Shown piece by piece: positions 52,519 to 61,697 of a stretch of 64,000 nt of DNA; position 1 is the stretch's first letter; each line of letters opens with the position of its first letter. The stretch comes from Pedobacter terrae (GTDB lineage Bacteria > Bacteroidota > Bacteroidia > Sphingobacteriales > Sphingobacteriaceae): NCBI RefSeq assembly GCF_900100705.1, contig NZ_FNCH01000003.1:310001-374000 (forward strand). Reading direction: 5' to 3'. The position numbers and the translations under genes were made by a program. A model generated the notes under the pieces. That model searched no databases and was not told the origin of the DNA. It saw nothing but the letters and a program-made list of their open reading frames with translations.

Positions 52519-53787
52519 ATGGAAAGCAAAGTAATTCTATCAATAGTTTTAATACTGGAAGAGAAAGCCTTATTAATTTTTGACCAATTGGTTGAAAGTT
52601 TACTTATGTCTGAGGAAAAAATCGAATTAATTGTGATAGGCGCTAATGCTTCTGTAGCTAATATATTTTCTACGATTGACAAAGTGAATTATATTCATAT
52701 TAACGATGAGGGAACTGATTTTGGGCTGTGCTTAAAACAGGCAATAGATGTATCTACGGGGATATACATATATGTTCTGCCTTCTAGTTTACAATTTTAT
52801 GAAAGAGAGTCTATCAAAGATCTTATAGACTATCTTGTAACTGCGGAATTAGACTTACTTTATTGCAGGCAAAAAATTAGGCTTCCAGACGGGGCTCTTG
52901 TTGACAAATTTTCATCCTATAATAAAAATAAGCCTTTAGAAGGTATCCCTCCCTTATTTGGTGAAATAATTGTGAAGAGAAATTTTATATTAAAAGAAAA
53001 TTTTTCAATTGGTTTTGATAAAAAGTATTTGTTTGATTACGACTTGCTAGTTCGCTTTTCTAAATATGAAACTAATATAAAGTTTTATGATAGAACTATA
53101 ACTGTTACTGATGACAATTTTAAGAAAAGTAATGTTTTTTTAAAAAAAAGGCTGAATGTTTTACGTGTGCATAAGAAAGTCACACCATTAGTAACTTCTG
53201 CATATTTAAAAATGGGTATACTTATTTCTTTAAGTAATTCGCCGCTATTAGGCCTTTATACTATTGTTAAAGCATTCATATTTGATTATTTCCCAAACTA
53301 TTGGGTTAATAAAATTCCCTTCTATTCGTTGAGACATTTTTATTATCGAAAAGTGATAAAAATCAAGTTAGGAAAGCAATCAAGCATTCATTTAAATTGT
53401 TTTATTTATGGCAGAAATATTGAGATAGGTAATGGATGCGTTATTAATCGAGAATGTTTTTTAGATGGCCGAGGAAAATTAAAGATAGGCGACTTTACAT
53501 CTATCTCTCCTCACGTACACATTATTACCGGAGATCATGATATTAATTCTAAAAATTTTGCCTTTAGATCTAAGGATATTATTATTGGCAATTTCGTGTG
53601 GATCGGATCGCGGGCAACAATTTTACCTGGAGTAGTTATAGGGGAAGGAGCTATTGTTTGCGCTGGTGCTCTTGTAACAAAAGATGTTGCACCATATACA
53701 ATGGTTGGTGGTGTACCTGCTAAATTTATAAAGAATAGATCTAAAGAGCTTGATTATAACCCAACATGGTTACCATGGTTTGATTAA
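52519..53787 (+). CDS. fusion of a divergent GT2-like domain and a hexapeptide acyltransferase
   Basis: A 422-residue protein of two parts. Residues about 1-235 resemble GT2 transferases by length and layout (LSIVLILEEKALL opening, GIYIYVLPSS, GFDKKYLFDYDLLVRF), but where a DxD is expected the reading is LPSSL, so the transferase could be inactive or very divergent. Residues about 285-415 are a left-handed beta-helix O-acyltransferase: IEIGNGCVINRECFLDGRG, SISPHVHIITGDHDI with the catalytic histidine, and the ILPGVVIGEGAIVCAGALVTKDV turn pattern ending GGVPAKFIKNR. It would acetylate a sugar of the repeat unit, and the first part may select the acceptor. No stop or frameshift separates the parts. 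Confidence 0.8.
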   Translation: MESKVILSIVLILEEKALLIFDQLVESLLMSEEKIELIVIGANASVANIFSTIDKVNYIHINDEGTDFGLCLKQAIDVSTGIYIYVLPSSLQFYERESIKDLIDYLVTAELDLLYCRQKIRLPDGALVDKFSSYNKNKPLEGIPPLFGEIIVKRNFILKENFSIGFDKKYLFDYDLLVRFSKYETNIKFYDRTITVTDDNFKKSNVFLKKRLNVLRVHKKVTPLVTSAYLKMGILISLSNSPLLGLYTIVKAFIFDYFPNYWVNKIPFYSLRHFYYRKVIKIKLGKQSSIHLNCFIYGRNIEIGNGCVINRECFLDGRGKLKIGDFTSISPHVHIITGDHDINSKNFAFRSKDIIIGNFVWIGSRATILPGVVIGEGAIVCAGALVTKDVAPYTMVGGVPAKFIKNRSKELDYNPTWLPWFD

Positions 53788-53805
53788 TTAATTTACTTCA
53801 AAAAG

Positions 53806-55005
53806 ATGATTATAGTAGTTGAGCCACAGATGCAGGGGGAGAAACATGTAATAGTAAATGCTGGTATTTTGGAAATATTGCAAATCACATTTCCGGACGA
53901 TACAATGCATTTATATGCGGATGAATTGCATTCTAAAAGGCTACTTGAAAAGCCGTATTTAAGCAGGCAAAACTTGGTCTTAAATAGTTATAAGTATAAA
54001 CCCGAAGAAGACAAAAAGACTAAGATCGCTCTGAAGTTTTTCAGACAAGCAAGATTATCCTTTCAAATGTTCAGACAAGCAAAAAAACGAGAGGCGAAAG
54101 TTATTGTCTTTACTTCATGTTTCCCATTTATTGCATTGTTTGTAAATTATTTAGCTGGTCTATATAAACAAAAAATTATCATTTGTCATCATGGTGATTT
54201 GGGCGTGCTACTTTTGGATAAAAATAAGCTTGTTACAAAGATATTCCGCTATTTTATTAAAAAAATGATGGTTAATAGAAATTTAAAGTTTAACAACTCT
54301 TTAATTTATGGTAAAAGTATAAAGGATAAATTATTGTCCACAATTCCATCCATCTCTAACAATTCTTTTGTTGTAATTGATCACCCTTACGAATATTTTG
54401 GTAATAATCTTCTTAATAAAGCTAAGGGAGAAATTCTAACTTTATCAAATATTGGTACGGCAACATTAATTAAAAATTCAGAATCTCTTTTTAAATTGGC
54501 TCAGATACTTAGAGTTCATATTTCCAATAATGAATTAAAGCTAACTCAAATTGGAAGTGTAGCAACCGAACTTCAACCATTTATGAATGAATTTGTAGAT
54601 GTTTTAAAAAGAGATGGAAGCTTTATTCCTAATGCGGTTTTTGAAGAATCTTTAGCTAAATCGGACTATTTTATATATTTCTTTAAAACAGGAGGGTACT
54701 ATGAACTTTGTCCAAGTGGTACTTTTTTTGACGCAATAAAATACCTTAAACCAATAATTGCAGTAAAAAATAGTTATTTAGAGTACTATTTCGATAAGTT
54801 AGGTAATATTGGATATCTGTGCGAGAGTATAGATGATATGGCTGAACTAATAAGATCAATAATCAGAGGCGATAAAAAACAAGAATATCTTGAGCAGGTA
54901 GAAAACTTAAAAAACGCACAAAATCAGTTATCGAACGAAAATATATCGAAAGATTTTAAAAGTCAACTGTACTCTTTAAGCACTCATAATTCAGATTCGA
55001 ACTAA
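53806..55005 (+). CDS. glycosyltransferase-like protein (GT-B type)
   Basis: A 399-residue protein that opens MIIVVEPQMQGEKHVIVNAG, with a histidine that may replace the usual GGxxxH-like start of GT4 enzymes. IICHHGDLG and the C-terminal YELCPSGTFFDAIKYLKPIIAVKN, similar to the E-x7-E-like donor-binding stretch of GT4, suggest a GT-B fold. The acceptor is not known. AT-rich like its neighbours. Confidence 0.65.
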   Translation: MIIVVEPQMQGEKHVIVNAGILEILQITFPDDTMHLYADELHSKRLLEKPYLSRQNLVLNSYKYKPEEDKKTKIALKFFRQARLSFQMFRQAKKREAKVIVFTSCFPFIALFVNYLAGLYKQKIIICHHGDLGVLLLDKNKLVTKIFRYFIKKMMVNRNLKFNNSLIYGKSIKDKLLSTIPSISNNSFVVIDHPYEYFGNNLLNKAKGEILTLSNIGTATLIKNSESLFKLAQILRVHISNNELKLTQIGSVATELQPFMNEFVDVLKRDGSFIPNAVFEESLAKSDYFIYFFKTGGYYELCPSGTFFDAIKYLKPIIAVKNSYLEYYFDKLGNIGYLCESIDDMAELIRSIIRGDKKQEYLEQVENLKNAQNQLSNENISKDFKSQLYSLSTHNSDSN

Positions 55006-55015
55006 ATAATTATAT

Positions 55016-56176
55016 ATGCTAAAACTTACTGATAATATCATAATGAAATATTTTCAGCCAGTGCTTTTATTTGCTGGTACATGGATATTCGTTATATTCC
55101 TACTGTCTTTAAGGCTAAGCAATTTGCTTGAGTCATCAGTAAATGATGCAATAACGTTTTTCTTAATGGTTTTTGCATGCTTTACTGCAGGGTATTTAGT
55201 TGGATTTCTCACCAAGAAAAAAATAAAGATAGATGTCTCTGTTGTAGATCTAAGCTTGAAACTAAAAAATCGATATTTCTTATTTATAAAGATTTGGGTA
55301 TTTCTAACCATTATAGAAATTATCGTTTCAGGAGGAGTGCCCGTGCTTTGGCTACTTTTAAAAAATGGCAAAACATACTTTGACTTTGGTATACAATCTG
55401 TGCATGGATTGTTAAACGCATTGGGTATGATGCTTTGTGTTTTGTCATTCTATTTATTTAAAAAATACAAAGACAAAAAGTATTTATACTACATGCTTTT
55501 TTTAATTTTTTGGTATGTAATAGTGATAAGTCGTCAAGTTATAATTGTTATGTTGATGGAGATAACTTTTATCTTTTTCATTATGGCAAAAAATAAACTC
55601 TCATTAATTAAGACTGTTGCTATTTATGGATTTATAGTTATTTTCTTATTTGGAATAGTTGGAGACATGAGAAGTGGGGCAGACGCATTTTATGAGCTAG
55701 CACAACCAAGTGATAATTGGCCTAATTGGTTGCCTTCAGGCTTTCTATGGGTTTACGTTTACCTTACTACACCAATTAATAACCTAATCTTCAACTTTCA
55801 ATTTGAAGTTCGCGAATTAAGTTATTTATTTCCCAATACACTATCCCTGCTACTGCCAAGCTTTATTAGAGATATCGTTTTTGGCCAACAAGATACTGTA
55901 TCAGGAAATCTTGTTACACCTGCTTTTAACGTGAGTAGTGCTTTTATGTCTTCATATATGGATATGGGCAAATATGGTCTAGCTATATTCGCTTTTGTGA
56001 TAGGTTTAATAAGTAATTTAACTTGGTGGGCTACTGGTTCCAAAAGATTTTTTTTCCGTGCGATTACGTTTCAATGTATAATACTCTCAATTTTTTACAA
56101 TCATTTTTTTTATTTACCTGTAGCATTCCAATATGTTTGGTTTATTTTGTTTTTTATGAATTATAAAAAAATATAA
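55016..56176 (+). CDS. oligosaccharide repeat-unit polymerase (Wzy-like)
   Basis: A 386-residue protein with about 10-12 hydrophobic segments and a large loop around residues 215-300 (MRSGADAFYELAQPSDNWPN and following), the layout of O-antigen/exopolysaccharide polymerases. Sequence conservation in this family is poor, so the assignment rests on topology and position in the locus between transferases. It should join flipped repeat units at the periplasmic face. Its stop codon overlaps the next ATG by one base. Confidence 0.75.
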   Translation: MLKLTDNIIMKYFQPVLLFAGTWIFVIFLLSLRLSNLLESSVNDAITFFLMVFACFTAGYLVGFLTKKKIKIDVSVVDLSLKLKNRYFLFIKIWVFLTIIEIIVSGGVPVLWLLLKNGKTYFDFGIQSVHGLLNALGMMLCVLSFYLFKKYKDKKYLYYMLFLIFWYVIVISRQVIIVMLMEITFIFFIMAKNKLSLIKTVAIYGFIVIFLFGIVGDMRSGADAFYELAQPSDNWPNWLPSGFLWVYVYLTTPINNLIFNFQFEVRELSYLFPNTLSLLLPSFIRDIVFGQQDTVSGNLVTPAFNVSSAFMSSYMDMGKYGLAIFAFVIGLISNLTWWATGSKRFFFRAITFQCIILSIFYNHFFYLPVAFQYVWFILFFMNYKKI

Positions 56177-57030
56177 TGCAGCAGTTTCGAACTCTTAGAA
56201 AAATCAGATCGCAGGATAGTATATCAGAAATTAAATTCTCGATCGCAACACGCGTCAAAAATGAGTTCAAGTGGATTCGGTTTTTTTTTGACTCATTAAA
56301 GGCGCAAACATTCTATCGGTATTTGGATATTGTTTTTTTAGATAGTGGGAGTACAGATGGTACATTAGAGTTCTTAGAGAAAGAAAATTGTAATCTTTAT
56401 AGCATAGCTAGTTCAGAATTTTCCTTTGGAGAGACTTGTAATCTAATGATGCAGCTAACTAAAGGAGATCATGTGTTGTTTTTTTCAGGGCATGTTGAAT
56501 TAGAGAGTCAGTATCTAGTTGAAGAGGTTCAAAAATTTATCGATAAAATCGGAACCCTTTCAGGATATTTTAGGCAAGTACCTAATGAACAGGTTGGATG
56601 CTCTATATATGATAAGGTTTTTTTGAAATACAACTTTCCTACTATCGACAGTGCTGATCCAGAAGTTAAAGTAGATAATCATCGATTTTCTAACGCAGCT
56701 TCGATTGTTTCGAGATCACATTGGGAGGAAATTAAATTTAAACCTGTTATAGCAAGTGAAGATGCTTTCTGGGCTGATGAGGTTGTGAAGAAATTCAGAA
56801 GAATTTATTATTTTCATATGTTTAATGTTAAGCATAGTCATAATGAGACATTTGATGACGTAAAGAAGAGAGTAGGTATAAATGTTTTAGCTAGATACCC
56901 CAGCGGGATTGGTTTTCTGCAAAGAAAATTTATTTTTGCCAAAGTATTTTCAGCGTTATTTATTAACACTTTTGATCTTGTTAATTCTTATAAATTTGCT
57001 GTAGCTCATTCATCAGCATATAAAATTTAA
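56176..57030 (+). CDS. glycosyltransferase family 2
   Basis: A 284-residue transferase. FSIATRVKNEFKWIRFFFDS and VFLDSGSTDGTLEFL place it in GT2; the block that usually holds QDA reads FFSGHVEL, so the metal-binding motif is altered. ASEDAFWADEVV carries the acidic catalytic region. It resembles rhamnosyltransferases of the WbbL/RfbF type and is followed by a second such gene. The start overlaps the polymerase stop by one base. Sugar and acceptor are inferred only loosely. Confidence 0.78.
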   Translation: MQQFRTLRKIRSQDSISEIKFSIATRVKNEFKWIRFFFDSLKAQTFYRYLDIVFLDSGSTDGTLEFLEKENCNLYSIASSEFSFGETCNLMMQLTKGDHVLFFSGHVELESQYLVEEVQKFIDKIGTLSGYFRQVPNEQVGCSIYDKVFLKYNFPTIDSADPEVKVDNHRFSNAASIVSRSHWEEIKFKPVIASEDAFWADEVVKKFRRIYYFHMFNVKHSHNETFDDVKKRVGINVLARYPSGIGFLQRKFIFAKVFSALFINTFDLVNSYKFAVAHSSAYKI

Positions 57031-57034
57031 TTTA

Positions 57035-57967
57035 ATGAACGTGCACAAAATAGCGTTATTAATCCCTACACTGAACGCAGGAGAATTATGGTATCAAGTA
57101 TTAGATTCAATTAATCTTCAAACAACAAAGATTGATCGGAAAATAATTCTTGATTCAGGGTCTATTGATAATACTAAATCGGAGGCGAAATCTTCTGGCT
57201 TTGAAATTATTAATATAAACAAGACAGATTTTGATCATGGATATGCACGGCAATTGTTAGCTAATGCTGCCCAAGATTGCGATATATTGATTTACCTTAC
57301 TCAGGATTGCATTTTAAAAGGAAAAAATTCTTTTGATCGGCTTGTCGCTGCATTTGATGATTCGACCGTTGGACTTGCTTATGGAAGGCAGTTGCCGCAT
57401 AAGGGAGCTAAAACACTAGAAAGCCATGCAAGGTTATTTAATTATAATACGGTATCTAGGGTTAAGCAATTAAGCGATAAAGATGAATTAGGAATTAAAA
57501 CTGCGTCTTGTTCCAATTCTTATGCCGCATATAGGAGAGTTGCATTGGAAGAGGTTGGTGGGTTCCCCAGTCATACTATTTTTGCTGAAGATGTTATTGT
57601 TGGTGGGCAAATCTTAATTAAAGGGTGGAAGATTGCTTATGTGGCAGATGCGGAAGTTTATCATTCGCACGATTATACAACGAAAGAGGAATTTAAAAGA
57701 TATTTTGATATTGGTGTATTTCACTCAACAAATGAGTGGTTATTAAAAGAATTTGGGTCTGCAGGGGGGGAAGGATTTAAATATTTAAAATCCGAATTAA
57801 AGTATGTATTTAAGCATAACCCCTTCATTTTTCCTAAAATGATCATGTCTATTGGTGCAAAATTTTTAGGATATAAATTAGGAATGATGCATGATAAATT
57901 GTCATTAAAACATAAAAAGAATTTTTCGATGCACAGCAGATATTGGGACAAATTAGAAAATAAATAA
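57035..57967 (+). CDS. glycosyltransferase family 2 (rhamnosyltransferase-like)
   Basis: A 310-residue transferase. LLIPTLNAGELWYQVLDSI, KIILDSGSIDNTKSEAK and IYLTQDCIL (TQD, near residue 88-90) match the GT2 branch that includes dTDP-rhamnose transferases. FAEDVIVGGQILIKGWKIAY is the catalytic acidic region. The locus makes dTDP-L-rhamnose, which fits, but the donor is not proven. It abuts the epimerase gene with no gap (57967/57968). Confidence 0.82.
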   Translation: MNVHKIALLIPTLNAGELWYQVLDSINLQTTKIDRKIILDSGSIDNTKSEAKSSGFEIININKTDFDHGYARQLLANAAQDCDILIYLTQDCILKGKNSFDRLVAAFDDSTVGLAYGRQLPHKGAKTLESHARLFNYNTVSRVKQLSDKDELGIKTASCSNSYAAYRRVALEEVGGFPSHTIFAEDVIVGGQILIKGWKIAYVADAEVYHSHDYTTKEEFKRYFDIGVFHSTNEWLLKEFGSAGGEGFKYLKSELKYVFKHNPFIFPKMIMSIGAKFLGYKLGMMHDKLSLKHKKNFSMHSRYWDKLENK

Positions 57968-58942
57968 ATGAATCATATAATATTCGGTGGATCTGGTTTT
58001 ATAGGGACCCACCTAAAAAGGTACATAACAGAAACTTTAAGACTTCCGGACCAGGTAAATAGCTACGACATCCGTAAAAAGGTCAGTGATGGATTTACCG
58101 AGCTTGATATCCGTAAGCCGATTTTCTTAGATTTAGATAGTGTTAGCGATAGTATAGTTTACAATCTAGCTGCAGTACATACGACCCCTGGACATCCTGA
58201 TCATGAGTATTTCGAGGCCAATATCTTTGGTGCCCAAAACATCTGTGATTTTGCCAGAAAAAATAATATTCAAACGATTGTTTTCACCAGCTCAATTGCT
58301 CCCTATGGTGCGTCTGAGGAGTTTAAAACGGAAGAGACATTACCCATGCCGAATACTCCTTATGGTATTTCTAAATTAACTGCCGAGTATATTCATAAAC
58401 TTTGGCAGGCTGAAGATCCAGCAAACCGAAAACTGATAATTGTTAGACCAGGAGTAGTTTTTGGTAAGCAAGAGGGAGGGAACTTTACAAGGCTATATAA
58501 TTCATTAAAAAAAGGCTTTTTCTTTTATCCAGGCAGAAAAGATACCATTAAAGCAAGTGTATATGTAAAGGATGTCGCCAGGATACTGTATGAAACTGGT
58601 CAGAATGGAAAACCGGGGCATGTTACTTATAATTTAACGTATTTCCCTGCCCCTACTATTGAGGAAATTTGTATCACGATGGCTAAAGCCACCCATACAA
58701 AAGCGCCTAAAATTTTAGTGCCTGGTTGGGCGCTAAAGTCAGCAGCTGGTTCCGCCTATTTTGGTGCTCGGGTATTGGGTAAAAATATTAGTGGCATCCA
58801 TCCTGATCGCGTTAAGAAATTAATGATCTCCACTAATATCTCTGGTGAAAAACTTAGTTTATCACCATACAAATTACAATTTTCATTAAAAGAGGCACTT
58901 GAAGACTGGTATCAGGATTGTGAAAAAGCAGGACTTTACTAA
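57968..58942 (+). CDS. NAD-dependent epimerase/dehydratase family protein
   Basis: A 324-residue extended SDR. FGGSGFIGTHL (6-16) binds NAD; VFTSSIAPYGASEEF and TPYGISKLTAEYIHKLW with YxxxK carry the catalytic triad. Such proteins usually epimerise or reduce a nucleotide sugar in the same locus; the exact step is unknown. Its base composition is richer in G+C than the glycosyltransferases before it, more like the conserved part of the locus. Confidence 0.82.
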   Translation: MNHIIFGGSGFIGTHLKRYITETLRLPDQVNSYDIRKKVSDGFTELDIRKPIFLDLDSVSDSIVYNLAAVHTTPGHPDHEYFEANIFGAQNICDFARKNNIQTIVFTSSIAPYGASEEFKTEETLPMPNTPYGISKLTAEYIHKLWQAEDPANRKLIIVRPGVVFGKQEGGNFTRLYNSLKKGFFFYPGRKDTIKASVYVKDVARILYETGQNGKPGHVTYNLTYFPAPTIEEICITMAKATHTKAPKILVPGWALKSAAGSAYFGARVLGKNISGIHPDRVKKLMISTNISGEKLSLSPYKLQFSLKEALEDWYQDCEKAGLY

Positions 58943-58953
58943 TTACTAATTAC

Positions 58954-60030
58954 ATGAACAAAGATACATATGTATTAATTATGGCTGGTGGAGTAGGTTC
59001 GCGCTTTTGGCCAAAAAGCCGTAATCAATTTCCAAAACAGTTTATCGATATTTTAGGGATAGGCAAGTCATTATTGCAGTTAACTTACGAACGTTTTTTA
59101 AAAATATGTCCAAATGAACAAATCTTTGTTTTGACAAATGAAAGTTATGCAGGCTTAGTTGCAGATCAGCTATCAGGTATCTTAAAAGAGAATATTTTAT
59201 TAGAACCTAGCCGGAACAACACGGCGCCCTGTATTGCTTATGCGACGTATAAAATTGCACAGCTAAATCCGGATGCTAATATCGTGGTGGCGCCTTCCGA
59301 TCATCTAATTTTGAAAGAAGACGTTTTCCTGGATAAAATACAGGTCGCTTTAGGCTTTAGTACAGCAAATGATGCTTTGTTGACTTTAGGGATTAGCCCG
59401 ACCCGACCTGATACAGGCTATGGATATATTAAGTATCAGGATGGATTTGAAGAAGTGAAAAAGGTAGATGCTTTTATGGAGAAGCCTGTTTTAGCTAAAG
59501 CTGAGGAGTATTTAGCAAGTGGTGATTACGTTTGGAATGCCGGAATTTTTATCTGGTCAGCAGTATCGCTTAAAAAAGCTTTTGAAAAATATGCACCAGA
59601 AATAGCGACTTTATTTGAAAGTGGTTTGCCTTGTTATAATACCGACAGAGAAAGTGAATTTATCAATACGAAATATCCAACCAGCCCCAATATATCCATT
59701 GATTATGCTATTTTGGAAAAAGCAAACAATGTGTATACTATACCTGCTGATATTGGCTGGTCTGATTTGGGAACCTGGGCTTCCTTACACGCAGTTGGAG
59801 AAAAGGATATGGCCAACAATATGATTAATCTGAATAAAATTCATTTGAAAGATACATCAAATTGTATTATACACTTGCCTAAAGATAAAGCGGCAGTAAT
59901 CAGGGGCTTGGATAATTATATTGTGGTGGATGATGGTGAAGTACTGCTAATTTACCCAAAAACTGAAGAGCAGGAGATTAAACAGGTAGCTAAAGATATA
60001 GTTTCGGAACATGGAAGCAAATATGCTTAA
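58954..60030 (+). CDS. manC: mannose-1-phosphate guanylyltransferase
   Basis: A 358-residue enzyme making GDP-mannose, the substrate of gmd at 46706. MAGGVGSRFWPKSRNQFPKQF (residues 10-30 region) is the diagnostic GTP-binding loop; IVVAPSDHLI and FMEKPV, then DIGWSDLGTWASL are further blocks. The C-terminal isomerase domain of the two-domain form is absent, so this is the short, single-domain type; a separate isomerase would be needed. No phosphomannomutase gene is in the window. A terminator follows. Confidence 0.93.
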   Translation: MNKDTYVLIMAGGVGSRFWPKSRNQFPKQFIDILGIGKSLLQLTYERFLKICPNEQIFVLTNESYAGLVADQLSGILKENILLEPSRNNTAPCIAYATYKIAQLNPDANIVVAPSDHLILKEDVFLDKIQVALGFSTANDALLTLGISPTRPDTGYGYIKYQDGFEEVKKVDAFMEKPVLAKAEEYLASGDYVWNAGIFIWSAVSLKKAFEKYAPEIATLFESGLPCYNTDRESEFINTKYPTSPNISIDYAILEKANNVYTIPADIGWSDLGTWASLHAVGEKDMANNMINLNKIHLKDTSNCIIHLPKDKAAVIRGLDNYIVVDDGEVLLIYPKTEEQEIKQVAKDIVSEHGSKYA

Positions 60031-60044
60031 TGGCTGCTAATTTG

Positions 60045-60075
60045 AGAAAAGCTTACAATTATGTAAGCTTTTCTT
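60045..60075 (+). terminator. terminator after manC
   Basis: AGAAAAGCTTAC (60045-60056) pairs perfectly over 12 bp with GTAAGCTTTTCT (60063-60074) across a 6-base loop, then TGTTTC. Confidence 0.8.
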
Positions 60076-60198
60076 GTTTCTACTAAGTTGGTTTGTTATT
60101 CGACTTTTTATGGGGGTATAAATACTCGATTTATTAAATAAATATATTAGGGATATATTGCATCATTATTATCGGTTTTTATATTGATAACGATTATT

Positions 60199-60206
60199 TA
60201 ACTTTG
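60199..60206 (+). promoter_or_regulatory. putative -7 element TAACTTTG of the sugar transferase gene
   Basis: Fits TAnnTTTG and lies about 88 bases before the chosen start at 60294. Together with the terminator before it, it suggests the last genes of the locus are transcribed separately. Confidence 0.42.
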
Positions 60207-60293
60207 ATATGAATTTTGGGCATCAATTTTGTTCATGATGATTCATTTAAAACAAAAAGGATATATATATGTTTATGTCCGCCGATTAAGCCT

Positions 60294-61685
60294 ATGCAAA
60301 CACGTTACTTATTTATACTCAAATATATTTTACCCATAACCGACCTGATTATGGTCAATATTGTGTACTTTTTTGCCTACGAGTTTACAGCTTATATGGG
60401 TAAAGCGGTAAGCTCTGAATTACAATGGCATTATGTAGTGGTTTGTAACCTGGTCTGGATTGTGAGCACCACTAGTTTTGGTTTATATAGTGAATACGGA
60501 TCACGTAGAATTGAGCGGATATACCGTGGTACCTGGAAAAGTGTGGTTTTACATGCAGTATTGTTTTCCATTTATCTATTCTTCTCTAAACAAAATGATT
60601 TCTCCAGATCGTTCTTGGTAATTTTTTATGGGATGTTAGCCGTCTTGTTTTTGGTAAACCGTTTCATCGGCACTTCTTTTCAGTTTTTACTATTTAACCA
60701 TTTACGTGGCGTTAAGTCTGTTGCCATTATGGGTAACAATGCGACAGGTTTGCAGTTGGCCAGTTATTTTGAAAAGCAGCGTTATATCGAATTCCATGGT
60801 TTTATTAATGACGTGCATGATGATTATCTCGATCGGAACGGCAAGATTTCGGATATGGTGGGACGTCAGTTTAAAATGGCGGTTGATAAGGGGATTAAAG
60901 ATATTTATGTCACCATTGCGCCAGACCGTATGGGGGATATGACTTTGTTAACGGAAGAGGCTGAGCGTCAATGCGTACGATTAAAGTTTATTCCGGATAT
61001 TAGTGGAGCCTTACTTTCTCCTTATACGGTAAGTTATCTGGGAAACGAATTCCCTGTGATTTCTTTGCGTTCAGAACCTTTGGAGAAAATTCACAACCGA
61101 TTTAAAAAACGGGTTATTGATGTAGTTTTCAGCGGCTTGGTTATTCTATTTGTACTAAGTTGGTTATACCCAATTATAGCTTTGTTAATTAAAATACAAA
61201 GTAAAGGCCCGGTATTATTTAAACAGTTGAGAAGCGGGCGTGATGATGAACCTTTCTGGTGTTTTAAATTCAGGAGCATGCGCATGAATACAGATAGTGA
61301 TAAGCGCCAGGCCAGTAAAAATGATGACCGGATTACACCAATCGGAAAATTTCTAAGAAAATCAAGTTTAGATGAACTGCCACAGTTTTTTAATGTATTT
61401 ATGGGGCATATGAGTGTGGTAGGGCCCCGGCCGCATATGTTAAGCCATACCGAACAGTACAAGGGTATAGTAGACCAATTTATGGTTCGCCACTTTTTAA
61501 AACCAGGAATTACTGGTTGGGCACAGGTAAACGGCTACCGCGGCGAAACTAAGGAAGATTACAAAATGGTAAAACGAGTGGAACATGATATCTGGTATCT
61601 GGAAAACTGGAGTGCCATGCTCGACGTAAAGATTATTTTTATGACCGTGATTAATATGGTTAAAGGTGAGGAGAATGCTTTTTAA
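60294..61685 (+). CDS. undecaprenyl-phosphate sugar phosphotransferase (WcaJ-like)
   Basis: A 463-residue membrane enzyme that loads the first sugar-1-phosphate onto undecaprenyl phosphate and so starts each repeat unit. Four or five hydrophobic segments (about 7-130) lead into a Rossmann-like CoA-binding stretch (GNNATGLQLASYF) and the C-terminal bacterial sugar-transferase domain: KRVIDVVFSGLVILF, GPVLFKQLRSGRDDEPFWCF, KFRSMRMN and SLDELPQFFNV. The start at 60294 (MQTRYLF) is preferred over a TTG-led frame from 60216. The sugar is likely glucose or a HexNAc; not proven. Confidence 0.9.
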   Translation: MQTRYLFILKYILPITDLIMVNIVYFFAYEFTAYMGKAVSSELQWHYVVVCNLVWIVSTTSFGLYSEYGSRRIERIYRGTWKSVVLHAVLFSIYLFFSKQNDFSRSFLVIFYGMLAVLFLVNRFIGTSFQFLLFNHLRGVKSVAIMGNNATGLQLASYFEKQRYIEFHGFINDVHDDYLDRNGKISDMVGRQFKMAVDKGIKDIYVTIAPDRMGDMTLLTEEAERQCVRLKFIPDISGALLSPYTVSYLGNEFPVISLRSEPLEKIHNRFKKRVIDVVFSGLVILFVLSWLYPIIALLIKIQSKGPVLFKQLRSGRDDEPFWCFKFRSMRMNTDSDKRQASKNDDRITPIGKFLRKSSLDELPQFFNVFMGHMSVVGPRPHMLSHTEQYKGIVDQFMVRHFLKPGITGWAQVNGYRGETKEDYKMVKRVEHDIWYLENWSAMLDVKIIFMTVINMVKGEENAF

Positions 61686-61697
61686 GCGAATTGATTG

